NCBI GenBank assembly: GCA_964536215.1
Contig: CAZHWT010000007.1
Coordinates: 1-40,555 of the forward strand
Origin: CAZHWT01 sp964536215
GTDB taxonomy: Bacteria; Patescibacteriota; CAZHWT01
Length of the DNA: 40,555 bases
Reading direction: 5' to 3'
This document shows, piece by piece, positions 15,100-23,475 of the stretch. Numbering within the stretch: position 1 is the first letter of the stretch; each line of letters begins with the position of its first letter. The translations under genes were made by a program, and so were the position numbers. The notes below the pieces were generated by a model. The model made no database searches. It had not been told where the DNA came from and saw only the letters and a list, made by a program, of their open reading frames with translations.

Positions 15100-15882
15100 A
15101 TGGATTTGTACGGTCGGATTGCTTGGTTTAATTTTGGGGTGTATTTTAATTATCCGATCGAGCTAGTGGCGTCGGTGTTGCGGCCGGTGTTTGAGTTTGG
15201 CTTTGTGGTGTTGCTATGGTCAATTGTGGCGGCCAGCTCGCAGCAACAGCTACATATTCAGACCTTAGTGGCCTACTTTCTGTTGGCGACGGGGATTAAT
15301 AATCTGCTGTTGTTTAAAGGGCTTAAATTTGGGTCGTTCCTAGCCAAAGAGATTAAGAGGGGGCGGATTTCCCAGGCGCTGATTATGCCGGTTAATCCGT
15401 TATGGTACGAGTTGTCGCGGCGGTTGGGCGACCGTGGAGTAAATTTCTGCACTTCGATCCTGTTTGTTGTAGCCGGCCTATTATTGCAGCCTCCGACCAG
15501 TTGGCTGGGTTGGGCTTTATTTCTCCTCTACTTGCCAATGGCGGCGGTTATTTCTTTGAGTATTAATATTCTTATCGGTACTATGGCTTTTTATACCACC
15601 GAATCGGCCGGCTTTCGCAATGCTTCAAAGCATGTGATTAGCGTGTTATCCGGAGCGACTGTGCCGCTCTATTTATTCCCCGGCATATTAAAAACCGCTG
15701 CTGTTAGTTTGCCCTTTGCCACCGCCGTATACGGACCAGCCCATGCAGTCCGAATTACGCAGATGAGTACGGAGGTTTGGATTGGCTTAGGTGGTGGATT
15801 ATTCTGGAGTATCTTTTTGCTGTGGCTATCTTTAACTATTTGGAGACGAGGGCTAAAAAACTATGAAGCGATCGGTATTTAA
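15100..15882 (+). CDS. ABC-2 type exporter permease, subunit 1
   Basis: A 260-residue permease of the ABC-2/DUF990-type uncharacterised exporter family that works with a second permease and an ATPase. About six membrane segments are visible (for example FGFVVLLWSIVAA, TLVAYFLLATGINNLL, LGWALFLLYLPMAAVISLSINILIG, FWSIFLLWLSLTIW), with the cytoplasmic ABC-2 loop FLAKEIKRGRISQALIMPVNPLWYELSRRLGDRG. The substrate cannot be read; relatives export peptides, drugs or lipids. The ATG lacks a strong ribosome site and follows TAAAAT by eight bases, so a short or absent leader is possible. Overlaps the next gene by 20 bases. Confidence 0.85.
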   Translation: MDLYGRIAWFNFGVYFNYPIELVASVLRPVFEFGFVVLLWSIVAASSQQQLHIQTLVAYFLLATGINNLLLFKGLKFGSFLAKEIKRGRISQALIMPVNPLWYELSRRLGDRGVNFCTSILFVVAGLLLQPPTSWLGWALFLLYLPMAAVISLSINILIGTMAFYTTESAGFRNASKHVISVLSGATVPLYLFPGILKTAAVSLPFATAVYGPAHAVRITQMSTEVWIGLGGGLFWSIFLLWLSLTIWRRGLKNYEAIGI

Positions 15883-16678
15883 TCCCTTGCAATTTAGACT
15901 AACTCTACTGCGGATCAATATAGTAAATACTTGGCAAACAGAGACGGCCCACTTTGGCGATGCTTGGGGCAACGTGATTTCCACAGTAATGTTTACTATC
16001 ACCTACCTAGTGTTTGTGACGGTTATTTATGCCAATGTGGATAGGTTGGCCGGCTATACCAGAGATGAAATGTTATTTTTGATCTTAATAGGACAAGTCA
16101 GCTTTTACTCGGTGTACGCCTGGAGCTTTAATAATGTACAGACAATGATCCAATCGGTTAATGATGGAAGTTTTGATATGCTGTTGGCTAAGCCACTCCC
16201 CTCCTTGTTCTACACCACGGTCCGTAATATAAGTATTCTGTCAGTACTGCGGGACGGAATTCCGGCTATTTCGTTTGTCATTCTGGCCATTAACTGGTCT
16301 CAGATTGAAGTGACCGGGTTGAACTTTCTGATAGGCGTAGTGGTGTTTATATGCGGTCAGATAGCTATCAATGGTTTTTTGTTTTTAATGGGCTTGCCGG
16401 TGTTCTGGTTTGGTCAGGCGGCAGATATTTTGAATTTATCGTATCCGTTTCTAGATATGGGTATTCCGTATGAAGGTGTTGGGCAGCAGTTACGGTTTGG
16501 CCTAACCCTACTTATTCCGTCGCTAGTACCGGCGTCACTCGTGGCATCGGTGATGCTGCATAAGTCCGACCCCTTATGGGGACTGGCTTTAGCGGTGATA
16601 GCAGCGCTATTGCTGTTTAGTTTTAAAAGTTGGGGGTGGCGTCAGGCGCTAAAGAATTACACCTCAGCATCATCTTGA
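15863..16678 (+). CDS. ABC-2 type exporter permease, subunit 2
   Basis: A 271-residue second permease of the same exporter. Six membrane segments are seen (VISTVMFTITYLVFVTVIY, MLFLILIGQVSFYSVYAW, GIPAISFVILAIN, FLIGVVVFICGQIAINGFLFLMGLPVFWF, LTLLIPSLVPASLVASVML, LWGLALAVIAALLLFSF). The cytoplasmic loop NNVQTMIQSVNDGSFDMLLAKPLPSLFYTTVR corresponds to the KRGRISQALIMPVNPLWYEL loop of subunit 1, so the pair is a heterodimer with shared ancestry. Starts inside the end of the first permease gene (coupled translation); 13 bases separate it from the ATPase gene. Confidence 0.85.
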   Translation: MKRSVFNPLQFRLTLLRINIVNTWQTETAHFGDAWGNVISTVMFTITYLVFVTVIYANVDRLAGYTRDEMLFLILIGQVSFYSVYAWSFNNVQTMIQSVNDGSFDMLLAKPLPSLFYTTVRNISILSVLRDGIPAISFVILAINWSQIEVTGLNFLIGVVVFICGQIAINGFLFLMGLPVFWFGQAADILNLSYPFLDMGIPYEGVGQQLRFGLTLLIPSLVPASLVASVMLHKSDPLWGLALAVIAALLLFSFKSWGWRQALKNYTSASS

Positions 16679-16691
16679 AAGGGTTAGCTCT

Positions 16692-17657
16692 ATGAGTGCT
16701 ATTGAAGCAAAACATTTATCCAAAACGTATCGCAGCCGCGGGAATAGGAATATGATTACGGGGATATGGCGGCCGGAGTGGAAAGAAAAGCAGGCAGTGC
16801 AGGATATTTCATTTGCGATCGAGTCTGGTCAGTCGGTGGCCTTTTTGGGGCCGAATGGGGCGGGTAAAACGACCACCACTAAGATGATGACTGGGTTGAT
16901 TGCACCGAGTGGCGGAGCGGTGCAGGTGTTGGGCTACACGCCGTTTGACCGTAATCCGGAATTTTTACGTCAGATTGGCTTGGTGATGGGCAATAAAGCT
17001 GGTCTGAACTGGGATTTGTCGGCTAAGCAGAGTTTTTGGCTGTTGCAGAATATTTATGCTATCCCGCAACGCATTTTTGAGCGGCGGGTGGCGGAGTTGG
17101 CTGAATTGCTGGAGGTAAAGGATCTTCTAACTACCCAAGTGCGCAGGTTGTCGCTGGGTGAGCGGATGAAGCTGGAATTGATTGGCGCTATTCTCCATAA
17201 GCCGAAGGTGTTATTTTTGGATGAGCCGACGATTGGGCTGGATGTGATTGCTAAAAAGAATATCCGTTTATTTTTGCGTAAGATTCAGCAGGAGGATGAG
17301 ATTACCTTGGTACTGACTAGCCACGATATGGATGACGTGGAGCAGGTGTGTGACCGAGTGTTGGTGATTAATCATGGCCAAAAAATTTATGATGATCGGC
17401 TAGATTCTCTGCTAAGTCATTATAAGTCGCAGCGGTTTGTACGGTTTACTTTTGATAAAGTGCCTGTGGTTAAAGTGCTGAGCGCATTTGGTGAGGTGCT
17501 GAAGTCCGATGACGAGACGGCCCTGCTGGAAATTCCGGCCAAAGGTATGGTGGCGGCTATTGCTCGAATCTCGGCTGATTTTGAGGTGGTAGATATGAGG
17601 GTGGAATCGGTGCCGTTGGAAGAAATTATTGAAGAACTATTCCGTTCAAAGGCGTAA
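16692..17657 (+). CDS. ABC exporter ATP-binding protein
   Basis: A 321-residue ATPase that powers the two permeases. Walker A FLGPNGAGKTTTTKMM (about residues 51-66), signature LSLGERMKLELIGAIL, Walker B KVLFLDEPTIGLD and the H-loop LTSHDMDDVE are complete. The N-terminal segment TYRSRGNRNMITGIWRPEWKEKQAVQDISFAI contains the long insert before the core that is typical of this uncharacterised exporter ATPase family. AAAGGG precedes the ATG. Last gene of the three-gene operon. Confidence 0.93.
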   Translation: MSAIEAKHLSKTYRSRGNRNMITGIWRPEWKEKQAVQDISFAIESGQSVAFLGPNGAGKTTTTKMMTGLIAPSGGAVQVLGYTPFDRNPEFLRQIGLVMGNKAGLNWDLSAKQSFWLLQNIYAIPQRIFERRVAELAELLEVKDLLTTQVRRLSLGERMKLELIGAILHKPKVLFLDEPTIGLDVIAKKNIRLFLRKIQQEDEITLVLTSHDMDDVEQVCDRVLVINHGQKIYDDRLDSLLSHYKSQRFVRFTFDKVPVVKVLSAFGEVLKSDDETALLEIPAKGMVAAIARISADFEVVDMRVESVPLEEIIEELFRSKA

Positions 17658-17661
17658 ATAA

Positions 17662-17690
17662 AGGTGCTCCGTTAGTGTTTCGGAGCACCT
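17662..17690 (-). terminator. Terminator hairpin between convergent genes
   Basis: AGGTGCTCCG (17662-17671) pairs with CGGAGCACCT (17681-17690). On the minus strand it is followed by ttatttac and would end the 36-residue protein mRNA; on the + strand it follows the ABC operon directly, so it may serve both. Confidence 0.65.
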
Positions 17691-17703
17691 AAGGTGGATA
17701 GCG

Positions 17704-17814
17704 CTAATCGTTATCACTGGAATGCTTAGATGGTTTTGGTCGCAGGCCAAGCCATCGCGCAAGCTTTTCCAGCCAGATCAGGGTATATGCCAGAATCCTG
17801 TGGACAAGCTTCAT
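17704..17814 (-). CDS. 36-residue small protein, unknown
   Basis: A short gene missed by length-limited gene callers. AAAGGAG lies eight bases before the ATG at 17814. The protein begins MKLVHRILAYTLIWLEKLA and ends KHSSDND. Residues 3-23 form a hydrophobic, probably amphipathic or membrane-associated helix with Trp, followed by a basic stretch RPKPSK. It has a structured leader (17835-17910) and a terminator right after the stop, so it is a complete independent unit. Function unknown; a toxin-like or regulatory membrane peptide is possible but not shown. Confidence 0.6.
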   Translation of the reverse strand: MKLVHRILAYTLIWLEKLARWLGLRPKPSKHSSDND

Positions 17815-17834
17815 GCCTAGATCTCCTTTAACTT

Positions 17835-17910
17835 CTAACCCTCTGGCTCTCCAAATCACGTTGGCAGCCTAAGCAAGAGAGCCCCGATCGAGTGGCCGGG
17901 ACGAGGTTAG
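17835..17910 (-). promoter_or_regulatory. Structured leader of the 36-residue protein
   Basis: Two nested pairings, CTAACC (17835-17840) with GGTTAG (17905-17910) and GGCTCTC (17845-17851) with GAGAGCC (17877-17883), lie immediately upstream of the ribosome site on the minus strand. This could control translation or transcription of the small protein. Confidence 0.5.
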
Positions 17911-17940
17911 CTTACCAGCGGACGCATTGATTGCGACGTA

Positions 17941-18870
17941 TCAGCTAGACCACTGCGCTACCAGGCTGTCTAGTCGACGAGCGTACTCTTCTGGCTGAAG
18001 CGATGAGCCTCCAGCTCGCTTGTTGTTACCGGCGTTCCATCGGCCACCAAAGGCTGGGTCTAGCTTCTGGATATCCAGGTTATGGATGGTCATATCTTCA
18101 GGTGCTGCTAGTCCAAGCCTTAACCCCATACCAAATTTGTCGGTACCCGCGATGGGCGTCACCTGTAGAATAACTTTGGCTTGTGGGAGTAAGGCGGGGA
18201 AAAATACTCCATCAATTCTGGAAGGTGTTTTGACCCAGGCTACCCCGTTAGGCATGAAGTGAAATGCGCCGGATTTAACTAGTTGTGTGGCGCGCCGTCG
18301 ATCTTGTCGTTGGGCATCTAGGGCCTGCTGCGCTTTTGGCTCCAGAATTAGACCAAGCTGCAGTTTGGCCAGGTTGCGCAATGAGAAGTCGACATCGCGA
18401 AAATTGCCACACGCCTGCAGCAGATCGGCTACATCATTACGCTCCCCTGTATGGTCGGCGGCGATGGCTGCTTCAGCGAAGATCTGATCGGGTGCGATGA
18501 TGCCGGCCACAATAGCTGCACTGAGAAGGCTATCGCAGTCGGTATGATTAATAACCACTTCGTCATTTTGGTCCGCCACTCCGTTGTCCCTAACGTATTC
18601 AATAGCCAGTGGCGTACTGGAAATGGGTCGGGCCATAGTTGCGGTGGGCGCATGATGGTCAATATTAATAACCAGACCAAATTGATACCCGCCAATAATC
18701 TCCTGCTCTTTTTCTATGTCTTTGACGTAGGCATCACAGACAATTACTTGACGGCCAGGAAACCACCGCTGCGTTATGTCCTCCATAGCAATGTGCTGAC
18801 TGGAAGGGATGAGGGTAATCTTGTGACGACCGACATTGTTCAAGGTGTTCAGCCAATCTCGCCTGTTCAC
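17941..18870 (-). CDS. DHH-family phosphoesterase-like protein
   Basis: A 309-residue protein related to DHH/DHHA1 phosphoesterases (RecJ, NrnA and relatives), which cleave nucleotides or short oligonucleotides using Mn. The DHH motif is seen in NIDHHAP (about residue 70), a metal-ligand motif in NHTDCDSLLSAAIVAG (about 108-123) and a DHHA1-type glycine-rich end in FGGRWNAGNNKRAGG (about 274-288). The usual GGHxxAAG is altered to GGRWNAGNN. The first DxD motif of the active site is not obvious, so activity may differ. Starts with GTG behind AAGGGAG. It lies downstream of the glycosyltransferase gene with a 92-base gap. Confidence 0.75.
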   Translation of the reverse strand: MNRRDWLNTLNNVGRHKITLIPSSQHIAMEDITQRWFPGRQVIVCDAYVKDIEKEQEIIGGYQFGLVINIDHHAPTATMARPISSTPLAIEYVRDNGVADQNDEVVINHTDCDSLLSAAIVAGIIAPDQIFAEAAIAADHTGERNDVADLLQACGNFRDVDFSLRNLAKLQLGLILEPKAQQALDAQRQDRRRATQLVKSGAFHFMPNGVAWVKTPSRIDGVFFPALLPQAKVILQVTPIAGTDKFGMGLRLGLAAPEDMTIHNLDIQKLDPAFGGRWNAGNNKRAGGSSLQPEEYARRLDSLVAQWSS

Positions 18871-18962
18871 GTTTGCTCCCTTTCTGTGTACCCCTCTACC
18901 ATTTGGCCGATTATATCAGCTGGCGGGACTTGCCGCCAAAAGTCGGCGCGAAGCTCAAGTAC

Positions 18963-19925
18963 TTATGATGTCAATTTGGCGGCAAGGGTCTGAGCTTGGG
19001 CATGTTGGCGCTGTTTGAGGGTGGCCCGGCGGGACAGGATGGCGTTTTGATCTTCCAAGGTTTGAATTTGTTCTTCAAGCCAGTCGGGAATGACGTGGCG
19101 ATTTTTAAGGGCCAATGGCAGCCTGGCTATACCCTGCAGCAGGCCGATGGCTTTATCGGGATTGGTGAGGCCTTGTTTGGCGATGTCTGCTGTCTTAGCT
19201 ATGGCACTGCCTAGGGGTCGACGCATCCAGGCAGCCTGAATAACATTGCGGGCTCCCATACGGTAGCGCTGGGGCATCTGGCGTACTGTGGAGGGGTAAT
19301 GATGACCAATAATGTCATCGCAGTAGGTTAGCCCCCAGCCGGCGGCGGCCAAGTCTATGCCTAACAGCTCTTCTTCCCCACTAAAGTAAATGTGCTTATT
19401 ATAGCCGCCGACTTGCTCAAAGGCATCTTTGCGAACCATAATGCCACAGCCCAAAAAGCCCAAAATGGCTGGTCCGGGCATTTCAACTTGAGGTTCAAGT
19501 GGGCTTATTGACTGTAGGGCCGAAGTCGGATCTAGCTTTTGTTGGTCTTTGACTAAGATTCTCCCGGCAATGAGGCCGACTTGCGGATAACTTTTAAAAT
19601 AGTGGACGGCTTTAGTCAAAGCGTCGTCTGCCCACCACGAGTCATCGTCGCAGAAGGCAATATACGGTGTTTTGGCCTGCTGTACGCCGATGTTGCGGCC
19701 TAAGGCGCCCATGTTTTTGGACAGAGAGATGACGGTAACCTGCGGAAACTGTTCATGCAGCGCATTGGCGGTGCCATCGGTCGAATTGTTGTCGACTACA
19801 ATAATTGGAAATTTGGCGGGCAATGCTTGCAACTGTTGAAGGGTGCGGGTAAGGTCCTTTAGCCGATTTCGGGTAATTATTACCACGCTAATTTGGTGAG
19901 TCAGATTTCGTTTGCGGATATTCAC
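18963..19925 (-). CDS. Family 2 glycosyltransferase
   Basis: A 320-residue GT-A fold enzyme transferring sugar from a nucleotide-sugar donor. Visible: ISVVIITRNR at the start, IIVVDNNSTDGT, MGALGRNIGVQQAKTPYIAFCDDDSWW (DDD metal motif), a GCGIMVRK substrate-loop segment and GEEELLGIDLAAAGW (catalytic acidic pair). No membrane segments, so it acts on the cytoplasmic face, probably in cell-surface glycan synthesis. I use the GTG at 19925, five bases after GGAGG; the longer version would begin with a TTG that overlaps the -35 box at 20003-19998 and so cannot be in the mRNA. Confidence 0.9.
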   Translation of the reverse strand: MNIRKRNLTHQISVVIITRNRLKDLTRTLQQLQALPAKFPIIVVDNNSTDGTANALHEQFPQVTVISLSKNMGALGRNIGVQQAKTPYIAFCDDDSWWADDALTKAVHYFKSYPQVGLIAGRILVKDQQKLDPTSALQSISPLEPQVEMPGPAILGFLGCGIMVRKDAFEQVGGYNKHIYFSGEEELLGIDLAAAGWGLTYCDDIIGHHYPSTVRQMPQRYRMGARNVIQAAWMRRPLGSAIAKTADIAKQGLTNPDKAIGLLQGIARLPLALKNRHVIPDWLEEQIQTLEDQNAILSRRATLKQRQHAQAQTLAAKLTS

Positions 19926-19974
19926 ACCATCCTCCTTTCGACTGGCCGATTGTCCACCATGTTTGTATGGTTTC

Positions 19975-20003
19975 TTTATACTCTCGTTGTACTTTTTTGT
20001 CAA
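19975..20003 (-). promoter_or_regulatory. Promoter of the glycosyltransferase gene
   Basis: On the minus strand TTGACA (20003-19998), 17 bases, TATAAA (19980-19975). Start about 19968; leader about 43 bases with AAAGGAGG. Confidence 0.8.
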
Positions 20004-20265
20004 ATTATGGGTTTACTATACCAGTATAACGAGACTAGAAGAAACTATGTCTAGAGAGTGCACCAATATAAGTATCTGGCTATTTTCTCTGGAGTATCGG
20101 CTTGTTTGAATGATGAAGCTTTTTTGAATATTAGAGTATAAATTGTATATACCTAGCAGCCCCTAGCCTTGGCTATGTGCTTTATCTAATTTCGCGGTTC
20201 GAATTACAAATATGCTATTTGAATTACTGAATAACGTGAGTGACGAAATTTTATCTCACCGAGTT

Positions 20266-20345
20266 GTCATCCTGAGCCATAGCGAAGGATCTTCCAAGTT
20301 ATACTTATTCTAGCGGGTAGATTCTTCGCTATGGCTCAGAATGAC
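20266..20345. repeat. GTCAT...ATGAC hairpin repeat
   Basis: A long near-palindrome: GTCATcCTGAGCCATAGCG and its complement, with a short central loop. Related elements are at 37176-37254 and, with a different core, 22303-22385; half-copies are near 10708-10742 and 23330-23375. These look like non-coding mobile (REP/MITE-like) elements. The rest of the 19926-20555 interval holds promoters at both ends and no convincing gene. Confidence 0.75.
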
Positions 20346-20449
20346 AGGCTGGTTTGTATATATTTTATTGGTGACAGTCAAAAAGTGAGTTTCGCCATTC
20401 GCGTTAATACTTAATTCGAACTGCGTGCCGTAAAACTGTAGCCTGTCTG

Positions 20450-20477
20450 TTGACTTCTCGATCTGTAGGATTATACT
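20450..20477 (+). promoter_or_regulatory. Promoter of the TasA-like gene
   Basis: TTGACT (20450-20455), 16 bases, TATACT (20472-20477). Start about 20484, leader about 70 bases. Confidence 0.65.
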
Positions 20478-20555
20478 TCGGGTACTTTTCGGTTAGTCTA
20501 CTCCCCTACCCTTAATCGACTGTATTCATCTGCCCCGATTGGAGGTGAATTGGTT

Positions 20556-21119
20556 GTGAAGTTAAACCTAACACGACGCTGGATTATGCCGTTGGCAGTG
20601 GTAGCTCTGCTGGCTTCGGCGAGTTCGGCCTATGCTTTATTTAGTTCGACTATTTCCTTTGGCAATATCAGTATGACGGTAGGCAATTCGGCTTTGCAGG
20701 TGCAGTTGCCGGATGGAACGTGGGTGGGTGAAAACTGGACGTCTGGATACACCATGACCGGGCTGTACCCAGGACTGTCCACTAGCGCTGATTTTAAGGT
20801 CAAAAACGCTAGTACAGCGCCAATCGCTCTGGAGGTTTCAGCCCAACTGGTCTCGGCGGGCGGCGATTTTGAGGCCCTCAAAGACGCTATTACGGTTCGA
20901 GTACACCCAACTGACAATACCCGATCTTCGACTGGCTACAAAACATTGACCGAGTGGAATGCCGAGGGCGGAATTAAGCTGCCAGGTGGCAGCTTGGCTC
21001 AGGGCGAGACTCGCGACTATACCATGGATATTGAGATCGATACATCTTTTGGTAACGAGTTAGCCGGCAAGAGTCTTAACGATGTACAGGTAGCCTTGAC
21101 GGCAGCACAGGACAATTAG
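20556..21119 (+). CDS. Secreted TasA/camelysin-like protein
   Basis: A 187-residue exported protein. The N-terminus MKLNLTRRWIMPLAVVALLASASSAYALFSSTISFGNISMTVG is a typical signal peptide followed by the A-x-FSS-type mature start seen in the TasA/CalY (camelysin) family, whose members form extracellular fibres or act as surface proteins in Firmicutes. The rest is a beta-sandwich pattern (FKVKNASTAPIALEVSAQLVSAG, ETRDYTMDIEIDTS). No SipW-type signal peptidase is in the window. GTG at 20556 is preferred over TTG at 20550 because of the spacing from GGAGGTG. The next gene, also exported, is 237 bases downstream. Confidence 0.65.
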   Translation: MKLNLTRRWIMPLAVVALLASASSAYALFSSTISFGNISMTVGNSALQVQLPDGTWVGENWTSGYTMTGLYPGLSTSADFKVKNASTAPIALEVSAQLVSAGGDFEALKDAITVRVHPTDNTRSSTGYKTLTEWNAEGGIKLPGGSLAQGETRDYTMDIEIDTSFGNELAGKSLNDVQVALTAAQDN

Positions 21120-21182
21120 GCAAACAGTAATTAGAGGTTGGCCGACAGAAGTGAGTGTATTCCTTGCTTCTGTCAGGCCAGG

Positions 21183-21240
21183 CTAGGTTCTAGGTTCTAG
21201 GACTGTCCGCCTCCGGCGGATTCTAGGTTTTAGGCTTCGC
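21183..21240. repeat. Short-word repeats (ctaggtt type)
   Basis: Repeated taggttctaggttctagg with a small hairpin (tccgcctccggcgga) in the middle, between the two exported-protein genes. The same word type occurs in frame inside cysS (37005-37030) and dnaX (39733-39776). Confidence 0.6.
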
Positions 21241-21356
21241 GCGAAGTTGAGAGGTGTGTACTTCGTAATTCTTCGTCACTTAGAGTTCTCGACGTTGCGC
21301 GAATAGAATGGCGAGAGGGTGAGTTTCTAGCCGCGAGTTGTGAGTTTTGAAAAAGT

Positions 21357-22268
21357 ATGATTTTTAGATTTTTACTTCTGTGTATGTTGGTGGCAACGCT
21401 TTTAAATGTGGCGGGGTTTGCGGCGCCGGTTTGGGCGAAAGATGAGCGGGTCGAGATTCATTGTGACGAGACCGGCTGCACGCCGTCGGATCTGGCTGTG
21501 TCTGCGAACACGATTTTAGCGCCAGGGCTTGGTGTGAGTAGAACCATTAAGATCTTTAATGATAGTGCCACTCAGCAGACAGTGGCGGCGGGATGGGAAG
21601 GCTTTACTGGTGAGGCTGAAGTTTCAAGGCTTATTTTGGTGAGTTGGCGTAATGGGTCACATAAGGTGCTGTGGCAGGGCCCGATTGATAGTCTGTCTGA
21701 GATTGCTTTAGGAGCTATCCCGCGCCATAGCAGCCGGTTGTATACGTTAACTATTACACTGCCGGAGACGGCTGGGAATGAGGCGGGAGGGAGATCTTTT
21801 GAATTAAGACCTTACCTTACGGTGAGTGCCAAAGACTCTAGTCCTGCGTCTAGTGCCTTATCTGCTGACGTTACAGACTCAAAAGCTTCAGATGCGGGAA
21901 GGCTAGAAACCGAGGCCGAGAAAAGCTGGTTTGGTTTGGTGGTGCCTGATTTACACTGGAGAGGAGTTAAAGGCGTCTCTGATTCCAAGACTGGGATGTC
22001 TCCAATTGATCGGCTGGAGCAGTCTGCTCGACAAAATAGCTGGCTAGTTTGGCTGCTTATGGCACTGGAGTTGGTTGGAATAGCATTTTTAACCAAGCTG
22101 CCTAGGGCAAACTGGGCCGCGGTTGGGATTGGTGTGTTAGCCGCGGTTGGGGTTTGGCTATATGCTGAGTCACTATTTCTAGTTGGATTGAGTGTGGCTG
22201 TGGCAATAGGAGTATGGTGTTTGACCATCTCTAAAGTATTATATAATTCTTTTAAAAGAATTATATAA
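21357..22268 (+). CDS. Exported membrane protein following the TasA-like gene
   Basis: A 303-residue protein: signal peptide 1-27 (FLLLCMLVATLLNVAGFAAPVWA), an extracytoplasmic beta domain about 30-160 with a cysteine pair (IHCDETGCTP), a Ser/Ala-rich linker, and three C-terminal membrane segments (about 225-245, 252-270, 272-291). The extracellular part has an Ig-like layout (TIKIFNDSATQQTVAAGWEGF) like proteins that accompany surface fibre or sortase systems, but the family is not recognised. The position suggests it anchors or assists the TasA-like protein. No ribosome site is visible before the ATG. The last codons and stop lie in a 36-base palindrome. Confidence 0.65.
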   Translation: MIFRFLLLCMLVATLLNVAGFAAPVWAKDERVEIHCDETGCTPSDLAVSANTILAPGLGVSRTIKIFNDSATQQTVAAGWEGFTGEAEVSRLILVSWRNGSHKVLWQGPIDSLSEIALGAIPRHSSRLYTLTITLPETAGNEAGGRSFELRPYLTVSAKDSSPASSALSADVTDSKASDAGRLETEAEKSWFGLVVPDLHWRGVKGVSDSKTGMSPIDRLEQSARQNSWLVWLLMALELVGIAFLTKLPRANWAAVGIGVLAAVGVWLYAESLFLVGLSVAVAIGVWCLTISKVLYNSFKRII

Positions 22269-22271
22269 TAC
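22236..22271. terminator. 36-base perfect palindrome across the gene end
   Basis: Centred at 22253/22254 with 18-base arms (GTATTATATAATTCTTTT). It contains the last ten codons and the stop of the 21357 gene. There is no T-run after it, so it may be an mRNA-stabilising hairpin or cruciform rather than a true terminator. Confidence 0.55.
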
Positions 22272-22302
22272 AGCCTATATCAAAATTAGGCTCTCTTTAG
22301 CT

Positions 22303-22385
22303 GTCATTGCGCGGAGCGAAAGCGACGCGGCTATCTACGATAGGTAATTAACCGATCTAGATTGCCATGTTTTGCTCGCAATGAC
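22303..22385. repeat. GTCATTGCG...CGCAATGAC hairpin repeat
   Basis: Ends GTCATTGCG (22303-22311) and CGCAATGAC (22377-22385). The right half (agattgcc...cgcaatgacg) also occurs inside the leaders at about 26180-26209 and 27709-27745. Confidence 0.75.
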
Positions 22386-22432
22386 GGATATTGAGGTCTG
22401 AAATCCATTCAAAGCTCTAGAATACTGATAGG

Positions 22433-22468
22433 TACAAAAATAGCCCGGATACATGCGTATCCGGGCTA
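22433..22468 (-). terminator. Terminator of the 22475-23065 gene
   Basis: TAGCCCGGATAC (22441-22452) pairs with GTATCCGGGCTA (22457-22468); the minus strand continues with tttttg. Confidence 0.85.
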
Positions 22469-22474
22469 TAGGGA

Positions 22475-23065
22475 CTAGAGTCCCAGATAGCGTAGTTGTT
22501 CTGGCTTGGTGCCAGGAGGAATTTCAGCCTCGAATCCTAGCCAGACTACCTGACCCAGAGGACTGGCCCATCCCAGAGATTCAGGCCGAGCAGGAGGCAG
22601 TTGGTCGCGCAGTGCCCAGACCTTAATCACTTTCTCATAGATCTGGATGTCTGGAGTCCGGTGCTGACCCAACAAAAGCTGGTCTATACCTGGCTGATGG
22701 GATGTGGAGGACGAAATGTATCCATAGTCCGTATTATTACAGCCCAAATACGGCACAAACCGTATCACCGACCAACGCCCCAAAATGTCGGTGTCGTGCA
22801 AATAGCTAACCACTAAACCTGAAGGTCCGACTACTAGCGTATTAGGGTGCCAGTCCCAGCCGGGAGGACGATGGCTGCGACGCATAAACGACGGCAAATA
22901 CTCTCTCAGAGGCTTTTTGTCGCTGAGATGGAGCGTGTTGTCGTCCCCCATTCGCCATTTCAGGCCTTGCTTTTCAGCAAGGTCAATCACCTCTGGGATG
23001 GTGAGGTGGGCTGCTTGTGGTCGATACTTTTCGACCATTTCCGATAATCGTGGTGACAGTTTCAT
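22475..23065 (-). CDS. Hypothetical soluble protein
   Basis: A 196-residue protein, not recognised. I start at the ATG at 23065, eight bases after AAAGGAG, rather than the upstream ATG at 23089, which lies before that site. The N-terminus (MVEKYRPQAAHLTIPEVIDLAEKQGLKWRM) is helical; the rest is Trp/Pro-rich with no membrane segment or cysteine cluster. Stand-alone unit with its own terminator at the left edge of the accessory island. Confidence 0.6.
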   Translation of the reverse strand: MKLSPRLSEMVEKYRPQAAHLTIPEVIDLAEKQGLKWRMGDDNTLHLSDKKPLREYLPSFMRRSHRPPGWDWHPNTLVVGPSGLVVSYLHDTDILGRWSVIRFVPYLGCNNTDYGYISSSTSHQPGIDQLLLGQHRTPDIQIYEKVIKVWALRDQLPPARPESLGWASPLGQVVWLGFEAEIPPGTKPEQLRYLGL

Positions 23066-23475
23066 GATGCTCTCTCCTTTAACGTTCATGAATCTTTGTC
23101 AGGGCCGTATTTTACTACGGTGGCAGGCAAAAGTCAACTTTTCTTCTAATTTTTAAATATCGACTTCTTCTATTTGTGGCAATACCGTCCCCAAGTAGCG
23201 TGATGGCGGATGCTGCCCTATTCTCCTTAAAAAGTTATAGTGCACTTTAAAATTATGACTCTCTGTCGTTACCTCAAGCTCTACAAAAGCGATTGCGCGT
23301 TAGTATCTGTACCCGAAGGTGGAGATTATTTATTTTATTCAGAATGACACACCGTACTGTATACAATTTGTTTTTATAGTAAGAAAGTGAGTTTTGCAAT
23401 TCTCGCTTTTTAGCATCTGCCGTGACTACCTTGTGATAGTTTTGTTTACTAAAAAATATGGCTATAAAACCCAAA

